From Discostella pseudostelligera (lineage: Eukaryota > Bacillariophyta > Thalassiosirophyceae > Thalassiosirales > Thalassiosiraceae): 19,874 bases of DNA. The notes beneath the pieces were generated by a model that ran no database searches, was not told the DNA's origin, and saw only the letters and a list, made by a program, of their open reading frames with translations. The stretch spans positions 1-19,874 of the forward strand of contig JALLBK010000219.1 of NCBI GenBank assembly GCA_036940085.1. The letters are read 5' to 3'. Both the position numbers and the translations under genes were made by a program. Each line of letters opens with the position of its first letter. Within the stretch, counting starts at the first letter, position 1. This document shows, piece by piece, positions 1 through 7,742 of the stretch.

Positions 1-12
1 ATATCATTTCAG

Positions 13-131
13 AAATGGAGTTCACTGAGGCCGAGTCCAACATGAATGATCTAGTGTCCGAATACCAGCAGTACCAAGACGCTACTGTTGATGAAGAGGG
101 CGAGTTTGACGAAGAGGAGAAGGAAGAGTAG
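13..131 (+). CDS. Beta-tubulin, C-terminal exon (partial)
   Basis: This is the 3' end of a beta-tubulin gene, the structural GTP-binding subunit of microtubules. Bases 1-12 end in a TTTCAG splice acceptor. The exon opens with the last two bases of a Glu codon, followed by Met-Glu-Phe-Thr-Glu-Ala-Glu-Ser at 15 onward and the stop TAG at 129-131. The 39 residues match the nearly invariant end of beta-tubulins: [20 protein letters not shown] followed by the acidic tail. The tail ends in Glu-rich residues with one Lys (EEEKEE), the part that carries polyglutamylation in other eukaryotes. Reading straight through the acceptor would give Ile-Ile-Ser before the Glu instead of the family's Gly-Met-Asp, which supports an intron. 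The rest of the gene lies to the left of the window. Identification is secure; the exact splice site is inferred. Confidence 0.95.
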
Positions 132-409
132 GGGTTTTGTCCCAACAGCTTACAAGATCGTGTTCGCGTAGACCGTCAACGTTCCTCCCACAATTGCAAT
201 TTTATCGATTCTTATTTTTCACTAGCAGATGAGTTATCAATGGAGGCCAATAATATTTTATTGCTCCTGTAATATCGTATAATGAATGCATAAATATGTT
301 TAGATCAGATAATGTATTCGGCTCTCTCAATTCACTGCGTTTTGCTAAACAATAGCGCCGACGAATGAGCAGCGAAGAAGCACATGATAGAATCCACGCA
401 CCGACATCT
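132..409. other. Tail-to-tail intergenic region, tubulin / UBA2
   Basis: Both flanking genes end here, so this 278-bp stretch should hold two 3' UTRs. On the minus strand an AATAAA hexamer (plus-strand TTTATT at 257-262) lies about 150 nt past the UBA2 stop and could serve as its polyadenylation signal. No further gene is visible; the small ORFs here show no recognisable composition. Confidence 0.5.
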
Positions 410-2749
410 TCACTCCTCCTGGACAACGCACTCGACCTCATCACTCTCTTCAGTGTTATCGAACTTCGCCCTCTTTACTCCATTTTCCAATCGGTCCTCC
501 TGCGAACGCTTCCTCATCGGAGATTTCGATCCATTGGTGCCGCCATTCGATGGATTGGCTGGTTCATCGGAGTCATTCTCATCACCCTCGGGCGCATCCT
601 CCTCCTCAATCACTTCAATGTCATCGTCGTCACTATTATCATCATTCTTTGTCCCATTGGAAGACGAGGCAACACAAGACTTGGAAGCATCATCGATGTT
701 CGCCGTTGCCGCTGCCGACGCAGCCACTGCGGCCACCACGTGCTTCTTCCCACCAATCTCAAATTTCTCAACCTCCTCCCTATTATCCACCTTGGACTCG
801 CCTCCACCTTCCTCATCCTCTTTCACGACGAAAGTTTCCTTATGCGTTACAATCACTTCCACCTCGAGATCTTGGGTAAAATCCTCAATACGAAGAGAGC
901 TACCATGTCCCATACCCCCGCCAGGCAAGGCCACCAACGTTTTCACCAAGTTCGATTCATACTCTGCTGGGTCTATGTCCTCACCCTCCTCGTATACAAT
1001 ATCTTCCCCAATCATAATTGTGGGTGCGGCAAATCCTAATTCTTTCTTGATGATACGGGTGAGCAGCATTTCCAATGTCCATAGATTGGTGTTGAGTGCC
1101 AAGGAGACTGTGGCATTGCGACAAACGAAGCAGTTGGGATTGGGATCGGGTAACGTCGTTGGTTGGAGGATATATCCCTTGCGAGTCTTATCACGCAAGC
1201 AGTAGGTGTAACGGCAGACTTCCTTCAAATTACGAGACTGCTGATCGTCACCACCAGCGGCATTCTGCAATGCCAACTGTGCCTTGAGAATATGAAAGCA
1301 TTGCAACACTTGCAACCCGGCCACAATGGCATTGGTCGTGGCAATGGCAGGAATGATATTCCCCGCAATGCCCTTGGCACTGTAGACACTCTGGATTGGT
1401 TCAATTTGAAACACATATGATCGCAAATTGGAGGCGGCAGTCACGAAGCGCATGGCCATATCACAATCTTTGTCAAACTCCGGCAATGGGAAGTTGGGAT
1501 CGTCGTGAGATTGTACAGAATCCAGGAGACAAGCGATGATTTCGGCCGAACAATCGTCTTTGGTCCAAATATCCGTGGGTTGGTACTCCCCCCACTGAGT
1601 AGGAGACATGAACGGTTCTGCAGTGGCACTCTCCATATCTTTCCATGTAATAGGACTTGGAACTTTATCCGCCGTCTTATATCGTCCCATATCAATCTGT
1701 TTGTTGATTTCAGTAGCAAAGAGGGCGTACAGAAGTTTGGGTCCCAAGAGTCGCAAGCCGGACCAGGAGGATAACCTCGTGTCGAATTGGTCACTGCGTG
1801 CTTGGAGGAGGAGGGTTCGGACTTGTAGGACAAGATCCATGTAGGTGCTCTTCTCTCCTCCTTCGCCATTCATTGTCGAAGTCTTGTTATCTTTGTTGGT
1901 CGTTGCTACATCCTCTTGCCCATCCGCCTCCTTCTCTGCTGCTGCTGATTCGCTCTCCGCCCGCAAACTCTCTTCATCCTCAAACAACATGCTCTCCTCC
2001 ACCTTTGGTCCAAATAGCAACTTATACAATTCCTTTGCCCAAACTATACAATGTACCGGCTGAGACGGTGTCGATCGGATAGTACAAATGGGATACACCT
2101 TCTGCGTAGGCTTAGTTTGACATTCGTAACATTCGGTATTGGAAGATTTGTCAATCACTGTCACTTGTCCTAAATATCCGGCGGTACCGGCCTCAATGAG
2201 TGGGATGGAGGCGGCGAGACATAGACGATTGACTTGTCGACGTGCCGCGACATTGTCAAGTGCATTGAGAACTAGTGCAAATTTTTGAATGTAGGGGACA
2301 TTGAATTTGGTATTGTCGAAGATGTTCCCGTGATGGGGGATGTAGGTGGCTGCATTTGCAGCTGCACCTGTACTGCTCTCACGCTCACTGGGTGTGGCGG
2401 CTGCGTCGTCAGCTTGGGGTAGGGAATTGTGAAGATGATTGAGTGGAGGGACCATCTTCAATGCCGCTTCACTGGCCACAACACACTTGGGCATACCCAC
2501 ATGCTGACTTCGAAATAGGAATTGACGATTCAAATTGGACACATCGATAGTATCGAGATCGATGACCTCGACATGACGAAATCCCGACAGAGCGAGATTT
2601 TTGAGAAGTTCGCAACCAATGCCGCCGGAGCCAACGAGTAAAATGCGGCAGGAGAGGATCTCTGTGAGAAGATCGTGGCCTAGTGCGGCTTGGATACCGC
2701 GTAGGATGGGCGGACAGGAGGGTGGTAGGGGTGAACCGACGGCCGTCAT
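410..2749 (-). CDS. UBA2: SUMO-activating enzyme catalytic subunit (UBA2/SAE2)
   Basis: Large subunit of the heterodimeric SUMO E1. With SAE1/AOS1 it adenylates the SUMO C-terminus, takes it onto a cysteine as a thioester and passes it to UBC9, mainly in the nucleus. The gene is a single exon of 779 residues. The Rossmann ATP site GSGGIGCE is at residues 41-48, followed by the D-L-D-T-I-D-V-S-N-L-N-R-Q-F-L-F segment typical of E1s. The catalytic cysteine is C222 in PICTIRSTPSQPVHCIVWAK. The structural zinc is probably bound by C207/C210 and C540/C543. A UBL-like domain follows (about 550-640). The tail is acidic, with a SUMO-interacting type motif IEVI (711-714) beside Asp/Glu and a basic cluster (about 745-762) that looks like a nuclear localisation signal. 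It is longer than the roughly 640-residue human protein because of low-complexity insertions near 110-135 and 255-300 and a longer tail. It shares a divergent intergenic region with the CAX gene. Confidence 0.96.
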   Translation of the reverse strand: MTAVGSPLPPSCPPILRGIQAALGHDLLTEILSCRILLVGSGGIGCELLKNLALSGFRHVEVIDLDTIDVSNLNRQFLFRSQHVGMPKCVVASEAALKMVPPLNHLHNSLPQADDAAATPSERESSTGAAANAATYIPHHGNIFDNTKFNVPYIQKFALVLNALDNVAARRQVNRLCLAASIPLIEAGTAGYLGQVTVIDKSSNTECYECQTKPTQKVYPICTIRSTPSQPVHCIVWAKELYKLLFGPKVEESMLFEDEESLRAESESAAAEKEADGQEDVATTNKDNKTSTMNGEGGEKSTYMDLVLQVRTLLLQARSDQFDTRLSSWSGLRLLGPKLLYALFATEINKQIDMGRYKTADKVPSPITWKDMESATAEPFMSPTQWGEYQPTDIWTKDDCSAEIIACLLDSVQSHDDPNFPLPEFDKDCDMAMRFVTAASNLRSYVFQIEPIQSVYSAKGIAGNIIPAIATTNAIVAGLQVLQCFHILKAQLALQNAAGGDDQQSRNLKEVCRYTYCLRDKTRKGYILQPTTLPDPNPNCFVCRNATVSLALNTNLWTLEMLLTRIIKKELGFAAPTIMIGEDIVYEEGEDIDPAEYESNLVKTLVALPGGGMGHGSSLRIEDFTQDLEVEVIVTHKETFVVKEDEEGGGESKVDNREEVEKFEIGGKKHVVAAVAASAAATANIDDASKSCVASSSNGTKNDDNSDDDDIEVIEEEDAPEGDENDSDEPANPSNGGTNGSKSPMRKRSQEDRLENGVKRAKFDNTEESDEVECVVQEE

Positions 2750-2856
2750 TGATGCAGATTGTTGCTTTGATTGTTATGCAGCGGGGTGTTGGTGTTGGCT
2801 TTTGGCTGGGAAAGCGGGGAAAAATCGCCCATTCTTGCGTCCGTCCAATTTTCAAT

Positions 2857-2946
2857 GTAGGAATTCAGTATGAAATGCTTCCCGCCATTTTTCGAATTTG
2901 TCAACTGGCGTAGGAATTCCATCCAAAAATTCTTCCCGCCATTTTT
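2857..2946. promoter_or_regulatory. Duplicated E2F-like module upstream of UBA2
   Basis: Two copies of CTTCCCGCCATTTTT (2878-2892 and 2932-2946) contain the E2F/DP core TTCCCGCC. Each lies about 20 bases after a GTAGGAATTC (2857 and 2910), so the whole unit of about 53 bp is a degenerate tandem duplication. It lies 108-197 bp upstream of the UBA2 start codon and within the region shared with the CAX gene. The motif match is direct; function is inferred from known E2F consensus sites in animals and plants. Confidence 0.55.
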
Positions 2947-3048
2947 GTGACACGAACTTCAACCTCTTCGTCTAGAGTCTGCCGCAGCACACCACATAAA
3001 ATCCAAAAGATGATGCACTCGTTGCTCTGGGACACACCACATCAAATA

Positions 3049-3097
3049 ATGATGGTACTCACCATAATATTATGGAGTAGGAGTACCATAACATCAT
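3049..3097. repeat. Nested inverted repeat in the UBA2/CAX spacer
   Basis: The outer arms ATGGTACTC (3052-3060) and GAGTACCAT (3081-3089) are perfect complements. They enclose a 14-bp perfect palindrome CCATAATATTATGG (3062-3075). Weak extra pairing continues outward (ATGATG against CATCAT with a bulge). In RNA this could form a hairpin in the 5' leader of the CAX transcript; in DNA it could be a paired protein site. No function can be assigned. Confidence 0.5.
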
Positions 3098-3387
3098 GGT
3101 GACAGCCGAATCGTCAACGATATCCGAGTCAGAAAGGAGAGCCTGATCGAAGGTTCGGCAGCAGGCAACATCCAGAAAGAAGATATCAGTCCTCCTTCAC
3201 TACCTTCAAACCAATACTAATCCCTACCCGCGGTGGCGACGACGAGGAATTGCATCATCCAAATACTCATCATCAGCCGAGCAACGGTAACGGCAACACC
3301 GGCAGCAGCAACAAGCACAAGTCAGCACTATCATCATCGGCACCGTCGTCCTCCTCTTCCTCCACCGCCAAAGTAGTAATCAACAAC

Positions 3388-5053
3388 ATGCCGCCAATCA
3401 TTCACATTGACGGAATACTTGACATCGCTCACGAAGCCGACCGAAACACATCGGATCAATCTCTCCTGTCGGCACCACCGGCACCACCCCATCAACATCA
3501 CTGTAGTCGTTTGCTTTCATCCTCCCTCCGAGGAGAAGGACAGGGAGAAAATGTCAACCAACTAGTACGACAGAACTCTCGCTTCCAAAACACCTTTGGC
3601 CCCGTATCGAAACGTATGGCCTATCGCGAGATACGTCGTGCACAGAAAAAGTCCATTATTCATCGTCGGGGGTGGGATGCTGGATTATTAAAGAGTCGTA
3701 CTCTCTCGGGAGATGTGGATGAGATGGATAATGCTGCCGAGACTACATTTTTAATGGGAAATAGAATGGGTGGTGGTGGTGGTAGTTGTGATGGCTATGG
3801 CGGTGCTACATCACCTGCCTACCGTGCTGAATCACCATGGTCTCAGTTCGAAACGGATGACAAACCATGGGAGGCACTCAAGGAGATGTTCCTTGAAAAT
3901 CAAATCAATAGCTTACTTGTTTTTCTTCCCTTCGCGTACATGTCCCATGTATTCCAATGGTCCGATGGGAGTGTCTTCATACTCAACTTTCTAGCCATGG
4001 TCCCATTGGCAAGTATGCTTGGTGTCTTCACAGAAGAATTGGCAGCACATACCAACGATGTGGTGGGTGGATTAATCAATGCCACCTTTGGGAATGCCGT
4101 GGAGTTAGTAGTGGCCATACAAGCGTTACTCCACAATGATTTTCGTGTCGTACAGGCGAGTTTGATCGGATCGGTATTATCCAACTTACTTTTGGTATTG
4201 GGTATGTGTTTCTTCTTTGGTGGGATGAAGTACTCCGAGCAAACGTTTGTTTCGCAGGGTGCCGTGGCAAGTATTGCCCTTCTGGCATTGTGTGGATTAA
4301 CACTGCTAATGCCTGGATTGTTTGGTAATGACGAGGAAGTCGATGAACTCGTAATCTCCAGGATTGGTGCCATGATATTGATATTGATGTATGCACAATT
4401 ATTATTCTTCCAATTGAAAACACATGGACATTTGTTCGAGGGAGGAGATGATACCGTGGCATTGATTCCATTTTATTGGGCATTGATTGGATTGATTACG
4501 ATAACTGCAATTGTTACCATACTGTCGGAATGGTTAGTGACTAGTATTGATGGGTTTTGCGATGAGTTTAATCTGGGCAAGTCCTTTGTTGGTGTAATCG
4601 TTTTGCCCGTGGTGGGGAATGCAGTGGAACATATTTCGGCTGTGACTGTTGCCATGAAGAATAAGATAGATTTGGCCCTCGGAGGTGAGTGCAATATCTT
4701 GACTTGAGGCGTCGTTGACTTGATTTCATTGCATATTTATCCTTTGCATATCTTGCTTCGATGATTTCGCACTCTCGATGATCATTGATCAAGTTGCACT
4801 TGGCTCAGCAGTGCAAATTGGTGTCTTCGTGCTGCCAATTATTGTAGTGATTGGCTGGTGCACTGGCAGAGATATGTCATTGAAGTTTCCAATGTTTGAG
4901 GTGTACCTATACTTGATATCAGTGATCATCGTGTCGCTGTGCCTTTCGAATCAGCGCAGTAACTGGCTCGAAGGTTCCCTGCTGGTATTCACCTATGCAT
5001 TCATCGCTATTGGAATCTACTTTGAGAAAGATGCACCTCCTAGCCTCGAATAA
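3388..5053 (+). CDS. Ca2+/H+ (cation/proton) exchanger, CAX family
   Basis: Vacuolar-type antiporter that moves Ca2+ (or other divalent cations) out of the cytosol in exchange for protons. Exon 1 is 3388-4684, the intron 4685-4793 (donor GTGAGT, acceptor ATCAAG), exon 2 4794-5053. The join restores the family sequence DLALGVALGSAVQ. The product is 518 residues. A hydrophilic N-terminus of about 160 residues precedes about ten membrane segments. The two alpha-repeats that form the ion path are visible: GGLINATFGNAVELVVAI (GNAVE at 235-239) and VVGNAVEHISA (GNAVEH at 410-415). The stretch DEEVDE at 315-320 is the likely acidic loop between the two halves. The frame stays open upstream to 3103 with no ATG. 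ATG 3388 is therefore the first in-frame start, but residues encoded by 3250-3387 (Ser/His/Asn-rich) look coding-like, and an upstream exon supplying the ATG is possible. The 3' end faces the MAPR gene. Confidence 0.9.
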
Positions 5054-5314
5054 TGGGCGGACGACAATTGCATGTACAGAGATATTCACAACTAATTGCG
5101 ATCGAGTAGGTAGACAATACCCATCGTAAACAAACTCTATACAGCTGTGCTGCGCTACAGGTACGATACCGCTCCTTCGAACACCTATCGATACAATTGA
5201 TGATTCATTTATCCAGGAGTTGAATCAATTTTTGTACCGATGCATGTTGATGTCCCAAGTCCGGATCGAAAGCATGTCTCCGTGCACACATACCAATCCT
5301 TCGACTTTGCATGT
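5054..5314. other. Tail-to-tail intergenic region, CAX / MAPR
   Basis: A 261-bp space between two converging stop codons, expected to hold both 3' UTRs. I see no strong AATAAA signal, repeat or additional coding region. Confidence 0.4.
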
Positions 5315-5947
5315 TCATATTTTGTCATCGTAACCTTCCAAAGCTCCCACTCTCTGATACTTGTTTTTGATAGTCCAATACCATGCCTCCAAATTGGCCT
5401 TTTCGGCAATATTCAATTCCACTCTCTTCTCATCCTCCGTCTCCTCTTCCAATCGATTCTTCGCCAGAAATCGTGTCGCATCCCGTCCAGCCATTATATG
5501 ATACTCGGCCCCAGGTCCGTAGAAATTCCGTCCTTTCCATACATTGAATACATCTCCCTTCACGGCCATTAATATTGGTCCATTGTTGTCGTCGGCTGAT
5601 CCATCATGTGGTTTTAATTCAGCCTCTTTCCATACTTCTCGCGGTTCAATGTAGGCAAGATGTTCACGCTCTTCTTGGTATTCACGTTCTTTGGCCTCCC
5701 ACTCAGCATACTTTGCTTGACGAGTTCGGTTTTCGGAACCGCCTATCCACCAAGTTATGGCGCCTACGGTCGCGATGGCACCGGCACCGACGACGATGAT
5801 GTTGGACGACGGTGGCTCAAAGTCCAGCCTAGTTGTTTCGAGCCACCGCTCACTACTATGATGATTTATAATATTAGCTGAGAATGCTTCGATAGAGGTA
5901 GAGCATGATATTGCGAGGATGATGACGGATAGACCGATGAGTGCCAT
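5315..5947 (-). CDS. Membrane-associated progesterone receptor (MAPR)-like haem protein
   Basis: The C-terminal part is a cytochrome b5-like domain of the MAPR type, known from PGRMC1, Dap1 and plant MSBP, which bind haem and modulate cytochrome P450s and sterol metabolism. The 210 residues start with a signal peptide-like segment (1-22, ending S-I-E-A-F-S-A). A second hydrophobic stretch (about 49-69) is the probable membrane anchor. A charged, likely helical segment (about 77-112) comes next, then the MAPR core at about 113-205. The core contains GPILMAVKGDVFNVWKGRNF, YGPG, AGRDATR and the C-terminal KYQRVG. Y143, Y149, K196 and Y197 correspond to the tyrosines and Lys-Tyr pair around the haem in PGRMC1. 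The A-F at the predicted cleavage site resembles the diatom plastid motif only loosely, so ER or plastid location is open. A single exon, divergent from the DUF445 gene. Confidence 0.85.
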   Translation of the reverse strand: MALIGLSVIILAISCSTSIEAFSANIINHHSSERWLETTRLDFEPPSSNIIVVGAGAIATVGAITWWIGGSENRTRQAKYAEWEAKEREYQEEREHLAYIEPREVWKEAELKPHDGSADDNNGPILMAVKGDVFNVWKGRNFYGPGAEYHIMAGRDATRFLAKNRLEEETEDEKRVELNIAEKANLEAWYWTIKNKYQRVGALEGYDDKI

Positions 5948-6031
5948 TTGCCATTATTGTTGCTGCGAACTTGAATTGTCAAGATGTGTCATGGTCATGG
6001 TCAAAGTGGGTAGTCGGTAATCGGTAGTGAT

Positions 6032-6099
6032 GGCGAAATTGGCGGGAAGAGAAGGCGAAGGTTTGGCGAAGACAAGAGTGGCGAAGTTGGCGGGAAGAA
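6032..6099. promoter_or_regulatory. Pair of E2F-like sites between MAPR and DUF445 genes
   Basis: TTGGCGGGAA occurs at 6039-6048 and 6087-6096, each inside a 20-bp near-identical repeat (6032-6051 and 6080-6099, spaced 48 bp: GGCGAARTTGGCGGGAAGAR). The pair lies about 85-150 bp upstream of the MAPR start and about 140-210 bp upstream of the DUF445 start, so it could act on both divergent genes. The sequence match to the E2F/DP consensus is direct; binding is inferred. Confidence 0.6.
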
Positions 6100-6239
6100 A
6101 AGTCAAGCCACCAACAATCCTTCGCGGCGGCAGTACGAAGTACTATACTCGGTCGTAGTAGTAGAAGAGGATCAAAGGGACGCACTTCCAAGTAGTCCAT
6201 ATTCTAGCACAGTCGCCGTGAAGTAGTCGAAGATTAAAA

Positions 6240-7671
6240 ATGGGGTACGGCGTCGGCGATTATGAACTTTGGTACTATCTCATCCAGCCTGCCATGTGAG
6301 TTGCGGAATGCAATTTGAATTTGTCATTATCATAGTATACCATTCTTCTCACGATGCGCCGATCTCCACTCTTAATATTGTCACCCAACAGTGCTGGTTT
6401 CATTGGATATATCACCAATGTCCTAGCACTGGAAATGACCTTCCGCCCCATCGAATTCTTCGGTCCCGAACTCTATCGTGTACCCGGTCAGCCATGGGGT
6501 CTCTTCGGTTGGCAAGGCATCATCCCCGCCAAGGCAGAGAAAATGGCATCAGTATGCTTTGAATTAATGACAACGAAACTAATCAATCTAAAAGAGATAT
6601 TTGATCGATTGGAACCAGCTAAATTTTCCCAAGTGATGGAGGATGCATTGCTACTCATGCTTGATACCATTGTGAATGAGGTGGCAATGAAATACATGCC
6701 AAAGGTTTGGTCAAGTCTACCCAAAGAAGTCAAAGATGAAGTGGTGGTAATCATGAATATTGAAAGTGAGCAATTTATGGAAACCTTTATGGAAGAGGTA
6801 AAGACACATATTGATGATGTATTAGATGTCAAACAAATGACAGTACAGGCATGTGTACGGGAGAAGAAGCTCGTGAATAAAATATTTCTAGAGTGTGGAG
6901 ATAAGGAGTTTACATTTATTCGACGGAGTGGATTTTATTTTGGGTTTTTATTTGGGTTGGTACAAATGGGTATTTTCTTTGTATTTGACGAAGCTTGGGT
7001 ATTGCCCGTGGCTGGCTTTATGGTGGGTTGGTTGACGAATTGGCTGGCACTCAAGGTGATTTTTCGTCCACTGCAGCCGCATAAATTCGGACCTATTACC
7101 ATACATGGGATATTCTTGAAACGACAGAAGGAGGTATCGGAAACATTCGCTCGAGTCAATTGCGTGGAAATTCTTCATACCAAGGCTATTTGGGAAACAA
7201 TACTGAACGGTCCACTGTCACCGAATTTCTTCGCCATGCTTCGGGCACACTCGATTGTGTTTACGGAAAAGTTGGTGGGTGGTATGAAACCCTTTGCAAT
7301 TACTGCCATGGGGAGTAAAAGATTTGCCGAAATGAAGGAAGAGATTGCACAAAAAATCGCTGACAATTTACCCTTGATCATGCCACATTCGTATCAATAT
7401 ACGACAGATGCATTGGATATGGAGAGAACTATCCGAGAGAGGATGCAACGATTGTCCTATGCTGAATTTGAAGGGTGAGTACCTCGACGTCGTCTTAAGA
7501 ATTGATTTTTTGATGACTTTTCATGTTGTGACTAATCGATTCTGCTTCACGTTTGTTCTCAACATTAGAGTGCTTCATCCAGCATTTGAGGAAGATGAAA
7601 TCATCCTCATCTTAGTCGGAGGTGTGCTAGGATTGATTGTTGGAATTCTTCAAGTAATAATTTTGTACTAG
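6240..7671 (+). CDS. DUF445 family membrane protein
   Basis: Three exons: 6240-6295, 6392-7474 and 7569-7671. The introns are 6296-6391 (GTGAGT..CAG, 96 bp) and 7475-7568 (GTGAGT..TAG, 94 bp). The spliced frame encodes 413 residues. The small first exon starts at ATG 6240 and joins in phase to give LIQPAIAGFIGYITNVLAL, a continuous membrane segment, whereas starting at ATG 6354 would place the start inside the intron. The two DUF445 signatures are G-Y-I-T-N-V-L-A-L-E-M-T-F-R-P near the N-terminus and G-W-L-T-N-W-L-A-L-K-V-I-F-R-P near residue 233, each in a hydrophobic segment. The family's W-Q-G-I-I-P-A-K element is also present. The third exon supplies the final membrane helix (ILVGGVLGLIVGILQVIIL). 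The family (related to bacterial YheB-type proteins) has no established biochemical role. It ends 63 bp from the SDR gene, tail to tail. Confidence 0.88.
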
Positions 7672-7723
7672 AGAGACGGAAAAGAACATCAAAATTCATA
7701 GGACATCAAAATGCATACGACCA

Positions 7724-7742
7724 TTTATTTTCGTTTAATAAA
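7724..7742. terminator. Opposed AATAAA polyadenylation hexamers
   Basis: Plus-strand AATAAA at 7737-7742 lies 66 nt after the DUF445 stop and within the last codons of the SDR gene. Minus-strand AATAAA (plus TTTATT, 7724-7729) lies immediately past the SDR stop codon at 7735. The two transcripts would overlap at their 3' ends. The hexamers are seen directly; their use is inferred. Confidence 0.4.

Noticed and set aside
384..1205. Long Ser-rich ORF on the plus strand
   Set aside because: Exact antisense of UBA2, whose domains are all on the minus strand. The Ser-rich reading comes from its Glu/Asp codons.
3900..4373. 157-residue minus-strand ORF
   Set aside because: Antisense of the CAX membrane domain, with no family features of its own.
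6354..6391. ATG 6354 as the start of the DUF445 gene
   Set aside because: It falls inside a well-formed intron. The upstream exon from ATG 6240 joins in phase and completes the first membrane segment.
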